From Lineus longissimus (taxonomy: Eukaryota > Nemertea > Pilidiophora > Heteronemertea > Lineidae), in assembly GCF_910592395.1 (NCBI RefSeq), contig NC_088321.1, positions 6,138,001 through 6,202,000 of the forward strand: a stretch of DNA of 64,000 nucleotides, given 5' to 3'. Positions 24,013 through 34,192 of the stretch are shown one piece after another (position 1 is the first letter of the stretch; every line of letters starts with the position of its first letter). The notes under the pieces were generated by a model. It was not told the origin of the DNA and did no database searches. It saw nothing but the letters and a program-made list of their open reading frames with translations. The position numbers and the translations under genes were made by a program.

Positions 24013-27000
24013 CTATCTCCCATGAATAAGCCAGTACTTGTTTCTCAAGAAAGCCAGGGTTTGTGCTGGTCCTGTGTGTAGGTTAATCTGGTGGTAGTAC
24101 AGAACTAACTTATCCACAAATCGGTTGTGAGCAGGCAAGATGATGGGATGCTTAGTTTCCTCCGGCAATGGGGCGTAATGAAGACGACCTCCCACTCGCA
24201 TCACTTGATCCTTCTCGTCCCACTCTGGGCTCAATGGAGCCAGTTTACTCTCCATGGTGACTTGTCGTCCGGCTTTCAATTCCTCAATATCCTCCTGATA
24301 CTTGAGCGATTGAGCCCATCTGATCCAGTGCAGCGCCTCCTGACGTCTGTCATTGAGAGTTGTTCCTGGAATGCTTTTCTCCTTGTCAGTTTCTCTCCCC
24401 TCGTTTTGATCTCTCCCCTCCTTTCGGGACCTATGGATCCTAATCCAACTCCTCGCTCTGCTCATTACCCTGATGAACTTCTGGTATGATGAGAATTTCT
24501 CAATGTATTTCTCAGCAGCAGCAATATCCGTCTTGGCTACAGCAGCAATACCAATCTGACGAAGTTTGGGCTTGGCTTTCGAGTCAGCTATTTCCTCATC
24601 CTCCTTCTTGCTCTTCTCTTGTTCTGGCCACTGTTCTTCACTTTCAGTCAGGAAGGATGGACCATTCCACCACAATGAAGATTCAACCAGATTCTCAGCA
24701 GTAAGTCCTCGGGAACAAAGATCCGCAGGGTTCCATTTTCCTGGAACATGTCTCCAGTTGCAGGGTGGCACTAAGTTCTGAATCTCAGCTACTCTGTTTG
24801 CGACAAATGTTTGCCATTTGTATGGTGGCTTGCTTAACCAGTGTGTGACAACCTTGGAATCTGTCCAGCAATTCACTGAAGCAATCGGAAGCTTGAGCTC
24901 TCTTTCCACATACTTTGTTAACCTTGCTGTCACCAGTGATGCCATGAGCTCCAGTTCCGGGATGCTCCTCCTCTTTCCCAGGGGTGCTACTCTGGTCTTT
25001 GAGCTGAGTAGAGCAACGTGACGTCTCTCAGTTGAATCCTGGCTAGTCAAATAGACCACTCCTCCGTATGATGTCTCACATGCATCTCCAAAGCCGTGTA
25101 GGAAATATACTGGATCCTGGAAGTCAGCAGGCACAATACACCTCGGTATCTTGATGCTGTCCAGTAGTGTCACTTCAGATTTCCAGCGTTTCCACTCCTC
25201 CTCTATCTCCGATGGTAGCGCGTCGTCCCATCCTCCAGTTGTGACCCATGATTGTTGGAAAATTTGCTTAGCCTTGAGTACAAAGGGCGATAGCATGCCA
25301 AGTGGATCATAAATCCGATGGAGTTGTTTCAACACACTTCTCCTGGTCTCGATCTCCACATCCTCCATTTTGTCAACAAATGAGAACATGAGAACATCCT
25401 CCTTGGGTCGATATCTGACTCCCAGCGCCTTTGTTGAGATCTCTTCGCCAACCATCTTCTCTGTGAGCTCCGACGCGATGTCTTCCTTGGCAAGACCTGA
25501 CAAAACTCCTGGTTTGTTGGATAGAAACTTCCTCATGTTCCATTCCGGGCTCAGAATCTCCTTCAGTCCAACTGCCAACTCCGCCACCTCATTATCCTCC
25601 TCATCTCCACTCAAAATATCATCCACGAAGATATTCTCCTCAATCTCTGCAGCAGCTTTTGGGTACTCCTCACGATGTGCCGCGACATGATCTAGCACAG
25701 TTTTGATGCTTGAGAATGGCGAAGACGTTAATCCGAAGGTGACTGTGGTCAATCTGAAAACTTCCGGCTCCTTATCCGTGTCCAAGTCTCTCCATAGGAA
25801 TCTCTGGCTATCTCGATCTATCTCGTTCATACTTACCTGGAGGAACATCTTTTCGATATCCGCTATCAATGCAATTCTGTGGCGCCTGAATCGCATCAAA
25901 ACTCCAGGAAGGTCAGGTTGCAGGGCAGGTCCTGGTAATAAGGTGTCGTTGAGTGATACTCCATCCCGGCCTCTCATCGATCCATCGAAGACGATTCTAA
26001 CCTTTGTTGTCGTCTTGTCCTCTCTCACTACTGGATGATGGGGCAAGTACCACACACTACGATCCTCCGGCTCCTTTTCCTCACTCACTCGTTCCGCTCG
26101 ACCTTTCTTGATCAACTCATTGATTTGCTCCTGGTATCTCGCTGACAATGTAGGATCCTTTTTCAGTCTCTGCTCCAGACTACCAAGTCTCCTCATTGCT
26201 TGTTGTTTGTTTGATTTCAGAATTTTATCCTTCCACTCCGGATGTTTCAACAATCCTGTCTCATAACCATCCTTGATCTTGATTGTTTTCTCCTTGTGCT
26301 GTCTCAGGGCTTCAGTCTCAAGCTCTGAGAGGTGCTGGTTTTTCTCATTTGGTAGGATCCCTATGTGCTCCGTCTCCCAGTGCTTGGTCGCGATGTCTAT
26401 CTCGCTGGACAGTTGAAATGTTGAATGATTGACTGGCAACGTTGTGTGGCTTTCCTGATCAGCGGGACAGGTTCCGGACACGATCCAACCAATGTGACTC
26501 CTCTGCGCTGAAAGACTGTTTCCTGATCCAAAGACTCTCTTATCCTGTAAGATTTTCATTGAATCCTGGATTCCTAACAGAACATCCACCGATTGACGTT
26601 TTCTCGGGAACTCATCAGCTATCTGGAGGTCTCTCAGCTGTTCAATCTTTGACAAATCCTCATTGACTTCATTGATATCAGCACATGGATTTTCTAGAAC
26701 ATAGGCGATGATTTCGAACGTCTCTCCCTTCCATTTGGGTAGTATGCTCGACAAATGAAACTTGACTCGTTGGGTATCAAGTGTCATGACCTTTCCTCCT
26801 GCTAAGGTAAACTCTGCTGCAACTGGTTGACCATGCAGCTGCAAACTCCTTGCCATTCGCTTGCTGACAAATGTGGCTCCACTCCCTGAGTCAAAGAGAA
26901 CTCGTCCATGTGCGACTGCATTCCTCGACTCCAATTTCGCTAGGCCTGTCTGTAACAGTACTTCACCATCTGTCTCTCTGGCTTTCACGAAGTAGTGGGG

Positions 27001-28497
27001 TGATTTCACGGTCTCCTCAGGCTTGTTACCATCTCCACTTGTCTCCTTTTCGCTCGATGTTTCCTGGTTGCTCCCAGTCTTGTTTCCTCCTTGCTTGTCG
27101 AAATGTAAGAGTGTGTGATGCTTCCTCGAGCAATTCTTACAGCTAGATGACCGACATGCATCCACAAAGTGAGTAGTCCGCAAGCAGTTGAAACATGCCT
27201 TTGACGCTTTCACTTTCTCAACTCGCTCTGACACAGGCATCGACTTCACTGTTGGACAACTTGATGAGAAGTGCCTAAGTTGACAGAATATGCACGATTC
27301 CTCCTTGTTGGGTTTCGGTGTCCTCTGAGATATCTGAAGAGCATGACCTGTAGGCTTCTTAGATTCCTTCTGGTAATCCTTAACCCACTTCTTCTCTTTC
27401 TCCTTCTCCTTCTCGGGTTTATCTCGTTTGCTTGGCTCCGTTCGCCTCGCAACCTTGACGGCATCTTGCAGCTTCTCCAAAAGAGTGTCGAAACGTATCG
27501 GTAATTCCGACGTCGTCCCCATCGACTTCTCCTCTTTGATTATCTCTCCATCCCATTTTTTGAGAAGTCCCTTTGGCAGTTTTGGTCGGACAAGGGCTGT
27601 AAAGATCCAGCTTGCCCTTACCACGTGTTTGTCATCTTCTGTTCGTTTCATGATGTAATTCCAGTTGGAATTAAGCAGGTTGTAGAGAGAATCAAGATCC
27701 TTTGCTGAGGGCGAACTGACAGCAGGCACTGCAGCAATCTCGTTCACTGCCTTCTGGATCTTTGTCAACACATCTCCGTACCTATTCTCCAAAAACTCAA
27801 GGATGTCATCTGAACTTGGATCCTTTAGTCCACTGATGAGTTTGGATACCTCTCCATCAACTAATGATATGACTATGTGGGTCTTTTCCACCTCGCTATA
27901 GCCTGGTTTTTCTAATTCAGTCTCTACCAGTTGTTTCCACTGGTCAAACAACTCGACATCACCTTTGAATTTCGGTATCTGAACATAACGCTTCTTGTGC
28001 GATAAGGTCCCTAGAATCCTTTCTAACTGATCACCAGAAATTCCTGTTTGTACTGATTCCAGGGTCTCCTTCATGGCGGCGGCAAAGTGCTCAGGTGTGA
28101 AAGTATCACTCGACTTCTCCGACGGGGTACGCCTCTCCTTCTCAGCATCCGCTTGCAGTTGTTGAACCATGGCAGAAATGTCGTAGTACTGGGTGCGATA
28201 CCTCTCCTCTGACTCAGTCTCAACTCTCAAGGCTTCATCGTTCAGTTTCCCTAAATCAGGATGGAAGTCCACCTCAGTCTGTACGTCCTTCAATTCACCG
28301 TAGACCGCATTCAGCTCTTCCATGGCATTACCCGTTTTTCGCACGGCTGTCTCAAACTGGGTAACGCGATCTCCTTTGTCGTACAAGTTACATGCTTCCC
28401 TGTAATACCTTGTCACAGTGTTTTCCTGTCGAGTGTACTTCCCGCGACATATTTTGCGTTTATCACACAGTGATTGCAAGGTTGGTGGTTCACCCAT
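24013..28497 (-). CDS. Bel/Pao gag-pol polyprotein, truncated by TAG within integrase
   Basis: 1494 codons from the first in-frame ATG at 28497; near-cognate codons upstream are ignored. A DUF1759-type gag region lies near residues 165-330 (IPKFKGD..LFDQW), zinc knuckles at about 400-465 (CIFCQLRHFSSSC; CFNC..THFVDAC), an aspartic protease at about 530 (FDSGSGATF), the reverse transcriptase at about 825-960 with the FVDD catalytic box, and RNase H at about 1130-1215 (CWTDSKVVTHW). The integrase zinc domain begins with its two histidines near 1465. Translation ends at a TAG (24013-24015) between the histidine and cysteine pairs of that domain. Element 2 has glutamate at the aligned position, so a single-base nonsense change is the simplest cause. 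As it stands no full integrase is made, so self-mobility is doubtful. Confidence 0.92.
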   Translation of the reverse strand: MGEPPTLQSLCDKRKICRGKYTRQENTVTRYYREACNLYDKGDRVTQFETAVRKTGNAMEELNAVYGELKDVQTEVDFHPDLGKLNDEALRVETESEERYRTQYYDISAMVQQLQADAEKERRTPSEKSSDTFTPEHFAAAMKETLESVQTGISGDQLERILGTLSHKKRYVQIPKFKGDVELFDQWKQLVETELEKPGYSEVEKTHIVISLVDGEVSKLISGLKDPSSDDILEFLENRYGDVLTKIQKAVNEIAAVPAVSSPSAKDLDSLYNLLNSNWNYIMKRTEDDKHVVRASWIFTALVRPKLPKGLLKKWDGEIIKEEKSMGTTSELPIRFDTLLEKLQDAVKVARRTEPSKRDKPEKEKEKEKKWVKDYQKESKKPTGHALQISQRTPKPNKEESCIFCQLRHFSSSCPTVKSMPVSERVEKVKASKACFNCLRTTHFVDACRSSSCKNCSRKHHTLLHFDKQGGNKTGSNQETSSEKETSGDGNKPEETVKSPHYFVKARETDGEVLLQTGLAKLESRNAVAHGRVLFDSGSGATFVSKRMARSLQLHGQPVAAEFTLAGGKVMTLDTQRVKFHLSSILPKWKGETFEIIAYVLENPCADINEVNEDLSKIEQLRDLQIADEFPRKRQSVDVLLGIQDSMKILQDKRVFGSGNSLSAQRSHIGWIVSGTCPADQESHTTLPVNHSTFQLSSEIDIATKHWETEHIGILPNEKNQHLSELETEALRQHKEKTIKIKDGYETGLLKHPEWKDKILKSNKQQAMRRLGSLEQRLKKDPTLSARYQEQINELIKKGRAERVSEEKEPEDRSVWYLPHHPVVREDKTTTKVRIVFDGSMRGRDGVSLNDTLLPGPALQPDLPGVLMRFRRHRIALIADIEKMFLQVSMNEIDRDSQRFLWRDLDTDKEPEVFRLTTVTFGLTSSPFSSIKTVLDHVAAHREEYPKAAAEIEENIFVDDILSGDEEDNEVAELAVGLKEILSPEWNMRKFLSNKPGVLSGLAKEDIASELTEKMVGEEISTKALGVRYRPKEDVLMFSFVDKMEDVEIETRRSVLKQLHRIYDPLGMLSPFVLKAKQIFQQSWVTTGGWDDALPSEIEEEWKRWKSEVTLLDSIKIPRCIVPADFQDPVYFLHGFGDACETSYGGVVYLTSQDSTERRHVALLSSKTRVAPLGKRRSIPELELMASLVTARLTKYVERELKLPIASVNCWTDSKVVTHWLSKPPYKWQTFVANRVAEIQNLVPPCNWRHVPGKWNPADLCSRGLTAENLVESSLWWNGPSFLTESEEQWPEQEKSKKEDEEIADSKAKPKLRQIGIAAVAKTDIAAAEKYIEKFSSYQKFIRVMSRARSWIRIHRSRKEGRDQNEGRETDKEKSIPGTTLNDRRQEALHWIRWAQSLKYQEDIEELKAGRQVTMESKLAPLSPEWDEKDQVMRVGGRLHYAPLPEETKHPIILPAHNRFVDKLVLYYHQINLHTGPAQTLAFLRNKYWLIHGR

Positions 28498-30385
28498 GGT
28501 TGCAGTTTTACTCAAAACTCAAAACTCAAAAAACTCAGATCTCAGAGAGAATGACTGAAATAAGCACAGTAGCAATCTAAACCCTTGGAATTTCAGCCAG
28601 TTGATAAATTCCCTGTGTCAATATGACATGAACTCAACCCTGTAGTATCATGAACAGCATAGAGGGCAGCACAAGAAATTTCTCAAACCCCAGATCAACT
28701 CAGATGAAACGTTGCAAAATAGAACCTTAGGAAAAGTGTAGCTGTGAACACATGAAAGCGACAATACAAAATGGTAGCATAGAAGTTGGCTTGAAATGCA
28801 ACTAAAATATGCAAGATGAATTGGCACTGCTAACACCGTACACGTTGGGTGTTATGAACTCGCAAAGTGATATTCCAAGTTTCACCAAGGCCTACTCATA
28901 AGCATGACAACGTAACAACAACTCGTGTGTTCTACTCAAGAAAGACGCAAATTCTCCACTTAACACTGATGTGGTAAACTTGCTAACACTGTAAGGTCAC
29001 TCAAAACCCACAGTGAGACTCTAAACTCAACTCGATGTTGGCGTGTAGCAAGGTCAAATTACAACCTCTACTTACAGCGAAGATTCTCAATCTCGACTCA
29101 AGATAGCGTGCAGCAAGGTCAAATTACAACCTGTAACTGCAGCGAAGATTCTCAAACTCAACTCAAGTTAGTGTGCAGCAAGGTCAAATTACAACCTGTA
29201 ACTGCAGCGAAGATTCTCAAGACCAAATACAGCTTTTAGTCAGAAGAAATACTCATAACTCGTAGTATGCAGTAGGTCAACTTACAACCTAAAGCATAGA
29301 CTCATGTGGTGATTCTAGTACAAAGGCCTACTCAAACCTAGACTAGATGCTCAAAAACTCAAGACACAGTTACAATGTACATGTACAATGAAATCCCACA
29401 GTAAAAGGCCAACTTCTATACCAAATACTAGGCAAAGTTCATAAATTTACTCAATATCTGAAAGAGAATTCAAATATTAGTTCATGCATATCATGTGTGT
29501 GACAACAATGCACAAAGCTGGAATGTAGCAGTCCTTGGAAGATGGTGACTCGCTAACTCGGTAATGTCTCTTGGAATCAGAGGCTGGTGCTCGGTTCAAA
29601 CAGTTCAGTTCATCAATGCAGCACGGCATGGACATCGGATGACCTTGAACTTGGGTGGAAGTGTTACTCGGATATTGAGCATAAATTGACGATGCTCAAA
29701 GATGACGACGATGCTAACAGCTATCGACGATTGCTCGATGTTGAGAACGACAGTTCTCACACAGGGACGAGGAACGAAGAAACTCGTTGATCGTCTGGCT
29801 TTGAGAACACAATTACTCGACAGTGTTCTCCGACTCGACTCGTTAGACGCTCAACACACTCTTGTGTAGGATCACATCAGCCACGAATTTGGCAAATGAT
29901 GTGCGAATGATGCTCATCGACGATGTACCAGCTACTCGACAATGCTGGGATGTTGAGAACACGACAACTCGACAGTGTTCTCCGACTCGGTGACTCGACG
30001 AAACTCAAGCGTTGGTGGGATCAGCAACGACAGGAATTCGACAATCCGCGACCATCGATGTGACATACAACTGGACTTTGAATGTCACTTGACTCTTCCT
30101 CAGCATGCTGCCTGTGCTCAAAGCTCACTCGGATTTGAACTGACGTGGTGTTCCAAAATCCAAGGTTGATGGAGGGACAGCACAATTAATGTTCTCTTGT
30201 CATCTTAACGGCATCCAAATTGCAACAGCAGTCCTTCATTTGGATGATTTCAGCATGCATATGCATTTGCACTGAGCAGCATACTAGCATAGGCCAAATG
30301 CACAGGCCAACTCTGTACAAAATGTACATGGATAGCACATGGTTTCTCACTTTTTACAGTTCTCAAATGTCACCTCACTGCTCCA
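28498..30385 (-). other. leader (5' untranslated region) of element 1
   Basis: Long 1.9-kb leader without a conserved frame. It contains three tandem 65-bp units at about 29033-29226 (anchors 'agcaaggtcaaattacaacc' at 29047, 29112 and 29177), and two copies of a 'gagaacac...actcgacagtgttctccgactcg' block near 29803 and 29955. It may hold promoter or packaging signals, but nothing specific is readable. Confidence 0.6.
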
Positions 30386-30386
30386 C

Positions 30387-30404
30387 TATCCGGTCGGAGA
30401 GACC
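30387..30404 (-). other. primer-binding site of element 1
   Basis: Read on the minus strand, GGTCTCTCCGACCGGAT lies three bases inside the 5' LTR. The same 17 bases are in element 2, there preceded by T and abutting the LTR. They would pair with a tRNA 3' end; I cannot assign the isotype. Confidence 0.7.
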
Positions 30405-30407
30405 TAA

Positions 30408-30645
30408 TGTCGGGGTAGGACTGTAAAATTACTCAACTCTAACTCTTGTAATTCAATAAAACTGTCTATATTCATCTTCTCATCATAATATTCAGGTTTC
30501 TTTTCTTCATGTGCTCACAGCATCTCAGATGTCCTCCATCATTTTTTCTCAACACACTCCCCCCAGTGCTGCCACCTATGCTAATTACCTTGAACTACAG
30601 TGTGTCCCAAAAAACTAAACTTATACAGGTTGTCCCAATGCGACA
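30408..30645 (-). repeat. 5' LTR of Bel/Pao element 1
   Basis: 238 bp, matching 22486-22723 except for one base; followed by the GTTAC duplication at 30646-30650. Confidence 0.95.
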
Positions 30646-30650
30646 GTTAC

Positions 30651-32035
30651 TAAGCACAGACCGATGCCCTTTTCCTTAACAACCCATCCCGAGGTCCATC
30701 CCAGCCCACGCACGCAGACACCTGACCACTGATCGTCACGCAAAGCACACTGTCAGCAATAAATCCCTTGAGATGCTAGAGGGGAGGACTAAGGCACTTG
30801 CCAAAAGCCAAAAATATGTTAATTATCCGGCGGTAAAATATCATGTGAAACTTGAATTTACATCAGAATATTTTGAGGCAGCATCAAGATGTAATTGAAT
30901 GCAGAACCAACCTCATTTGTTTATTTTTTTGGATGACCTGCCAGGATTTGTGTGGGGAGCAAACAATGAAGGAAAAATACTGTAACGTGATTTTATTAAT
31001 CCTGGGATGATTCTTGCAAATGCACTTGAAAGAATAGTCTTTGTGAATTCATGATGATATGCATAGCCTCTTAAAAATGAATTCCCTTTTTATGCTCTGG
31101 ACATAGTTTCAAGTCTTCTAAAGGCGATTAAGCTCAACCATTTTTACATTTTCTCGGGCGGTAAAAATGTAACTTTTCAGGCCTTTCCTTTTAAAAGTCT
31201 AGCGCATATCAGTTTGCTAAGTCTGATGAACATGTTGATAAGGGTTCCATTCAGAAACTCGTCTATGACTTGATGATGCGTCAATTGCTTTGATAATGAT
31301 TTAGGTGCAGGAAGGGTATTGTGTTGCTGGTGCGAAATTCGCTTTAAATTGATTTGAACCATATGTCCCAAAATGTTGTGAAGTGGAGAAAGGTATTAAA
31401 AAAACGGTAGTTATATTATTTCGGGCCCCAAAACCTTGAAGTTATCGAAAATTTGTGATTTGACCGACTACCCGACTACTATTATAAATCTACTTATATT
31501 TTGCCGTAGCCGTCTTCCTCCCAGGGGACACCTTAAAAAATTATAAGCGTGCAGAGTGAGAGTGCCATTTCACTTTTCACTGGACAATGGCCTTAATATT
31601 TATAATAGGTGACTCACGAGGATAGAATCACTATACAGTACGCATAATACTTAATAGGAGAATCACACGAAAGCAATTGACCTTCTTCATGAGTTTTATT
31701 TTTGTTCACCTGTCGGGACATGGACTTCATTCGGGATGGGAGATAACACACCAAGGAGCACTTGACTTTTATAAGTTTGACTATGTTATCAGTAGCCAAA
31801 TAAATCATACCAAGTTATTGAACACAAGGGATCAAATATCACCATAGAAACTGATAACCTATAGAAAAATCGAATGTCAAATACATGTACAGGCCAGATA
31901 AAAAATCACTGAAAACGTGAGATCGACCTTTCTTTCTTGCTGTGCGTCGGGAGAGGGCGTATTTTAAAGATACATTTATATAAGTGAAGACGTCATCAAA
32001 ACCAAAGCCTGGTGGTTCAGGGCAAATTAATTCAC
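30651..32035. other. gene-free stretch between the two retrotransposons
   Basis: No exon or organised repeat was recognised. Confidence 0.5.
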
Positions 32036-32038
32036 TAA

Positions 32039-32479
32039 AGCCCGCAGCACACTAGCCGCCAACTTTGGCGACAAGAAGCGTTCAGCTGACGCCTCTCGAC
32101 GCCGAAGTTGGCGGCCAGTGGATCCCGGTCAGAGCACACCTGCCCAGAATCGGCGTCCAGTAGCGTCTTTTCCGCCACTTTAGGCTGCCATTTTGAAATC
32201 ATGTGATATCAAGACGCATACTGATTGGCCATAGCCTCGCCGCCGACGCCAATTCAGGCGGCAATCCGTAGCACACCTGGCTTCTTCTTGCGTTCAAACG
32301 CGGCGACACGCGTCAAAAATCAAACATGTTAGATATTTGGCGTTTAGTTGCGGCAAGTGGCGGCAAGTCGCCTTCGCCGACGCCGTTCGTAGCAGACTAG
32401 GGATTTTTCAGGCGTTCAAAACTCTTGCGGCAAAAAACGCCTGTGAACGCCGAAATTGGCGGCTAGTGTGCTACGGGCT
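32039..32479. mobile_element. 441-bp MITE with TAA target duplication, PIF/Harbinger-like
   Basis: The left end AGCCCGCAGCACACTAGCCG is matched by the reverse complement of the right end, AGCCCGTAGCACACTAGCCG, one mismatch in the first 24 bases. TAA lies directly outside at 32036-32038 and 32480-32482. A 3-bp TWA duplication fits the PIF/Harbinger superfamily (inference). The body is unusually GC-rich and repeats the 'cgccgacgcc / ttggcggc' theme, so it can fold on itself. Retrotransposon 2 inserted about 20 bp to its right. Confidence 0.8.
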
Positions 32480-32507
32480 TAACCCCGTGTTAACTTTCAC
32501 TCAGCTT

Positions 32508-34120
32508 TGTTCTGGCGATCAACGAATTGACAAGATGACGATAAGAACTATGCCAGAGGTTAATTACTTTATGAAGAGGACTGTATATTTATATGGTACA
32601 AGCTATCATAAGATACCTACAATTCACTATAGCTGTAAATGCTTCAGCCTAGAGCCAGCGGCTCCGTACTAGTTTTACACACGATTGCGGTGTCTCTTCT
32701 CCGGCATCTACAACAGGCTACCCTCCGTCTCGTGTTTGATTGCAGACTTCGGTCTTCCAGCCCGGAACGTCAGTAGAAGGGCGTAGTAGATTATATATAT
32801 ATATCAAATTACCTTCCCACCAAGGGGAATATATCAATACAAGTTTTTTCCGCTAAGGGATATATACTAAAATGCTTCTCACAACTCAAAGCGTGCTACA
32901 ACACAAACAGTCTGTAACATTGACTCAGGCTGACTGAAGCAACCTGACCGCCAGCTAGGACTATATAAATGACTTCGACTCAACCGGTTCTGCCCAGATG
33001 GCAACAGACTAGTCCTAACTAGCCGGCAGGTCGTAACAATAAACTAGCCAGTAAATTAAGAATACTATACCGCCACGGGTATTCTATAAACGGGGAGGGA
33101 CGTCAACAGCAAGGCCTCGTCCTTCTCGATCTCTGCAGGGCGGATTCGTCCAAATCGTCAACACGGCTTCTGGCGTAAGCGGAGAGACAGTGATGGAATC
33201 ACACCCACTGGCTTCTAACTATATAACTATCAAACAGTCACCTGAATTCAACATACACAGATTAAAACGTGGGTTAACACAACATCTTTTTAGTCCCAAA
33301 ATACAACTGGGTTTTATATAATGGTTTTCCAGAAATCCGTTCGCACGGTCTATAATTATTAAAGTCTATATAACAGGTTCGAGTATGTCCAATAACACCA
33401 ATGGACTAAAATACTAAACGATAACGATTCATTCTAACCGAGAATCAACAACATTACAGCCCATTCATCGAAAATAGGCCTAAAAGAGTGGAGTGGAAAG
33501 TTGCTCAGGTCGACCTGATCTACGCGAGCCTATTCGAAGCACCTGGTCCGCAAAGACCAGAATGCACCTTCAAACATTAATACACCCCCCTTTTAGACCC
33601 CTTCTCAAACTATAGAAAACCATGTCAATTAAATGCACAGATAGCTATACATTAGCGAGAGGAAGACACAAACTGGTGATACGTTTACAAACACAGCACG
33701 ATACACACGGTCAGTGCATCGGCCGTATACAAATGTACGTAAAGCGTGAAAGGCTTCACACCGGTAAAATTATGGCATTTTCCATTCTATCGGTAAAGTA
33801 CGGCGTGAATCAATCATAAAACGTTACCACCATTTTCAACGCTGCTTCCACCATTTCAACCATCTCGCTACGAACTTCTGGGCGTTGTCATCTATAGAAT
33901 AGTACAGAACCGGCGGCGATCCTCACTCAATCGCGGACGGAGTCGAAGTGCTGTCTTGAACACACATGCCCATGGGTGTTACCTAAGTCTCGCCAACATC
34001 TCGCAAAATCTCGGTAAACAATTTTTTGGCGCGGAAATAATAATACAATAACGGGGTCAAACCGGGTCAAGGGAGAAGTCAGCTGATCGCAATAACAAAC
34101 GATCACTGATCGTCACAACA
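32508..34120 (-). repeat. 3' LTR of Bel/Pao element 2
   Basis: 1613 bp, beginning TGTTGTGACG and ending CGCCAGAACA on the minus strand. It contains a 65-codon plus-strand frame (33622-33819) repeated in the other LTR; I think this is chance. A TATA-rich run near 32790 could serve the promoter. Confidence 0.96.
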
Positions 34121-34134
34121 CCCCTCCCCGTGAC
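34121..34134 (-). other. polypurine tract of element 2
   Basis: The minus strand reads GTCACGGGGAGGGG directly before the 3' LTR, a textbook position and composition. Confidence 0.85.
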
Positions 34135-34192
34135 ATGATCCGAGTTAGCCATGTCACAATATATATATACATATAGTTCCTCAGAACTTAAC

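Larger units (their letters stand above)
22486..30645 (-). mobile_element. Bel/Pao LTR retrotransposon 1, complete but with broken pol
   Basis: Read on the minus strand, the element runs 5' LTR (30408-30645), primer-binding site, a 1.9-kb leader, gag-pol, purine-rich tract, 3' LTR (22486-22723). The target sequence GTTAC is duplicated at 22481-22485 and 30646-30650. LTRs begin TGTCG and end CGACA on either strand, as expected for TG..CA termini. The domain order gag - zinc knuckles - protease - reverse transcriptase - RNase H - integrase with a C-terminal DUF5641-like region is that of the Bel/Pao group. No env-like frame is present. Confidence 0.95.

Noticed and set aside
22965-28580. Many plus-strand frames of 60-166 codons across Bel/Pao element 1
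   Set aside because: They lie opposite the long gag-pol frame and are shadows of it; none has a recognisable domain.
33622-33819. 65-codon frame present twice, in both LTRs of element 2
   Set aside because: It is duplicated only because the LTRs are; no motif, and opposite to the element's transcription.
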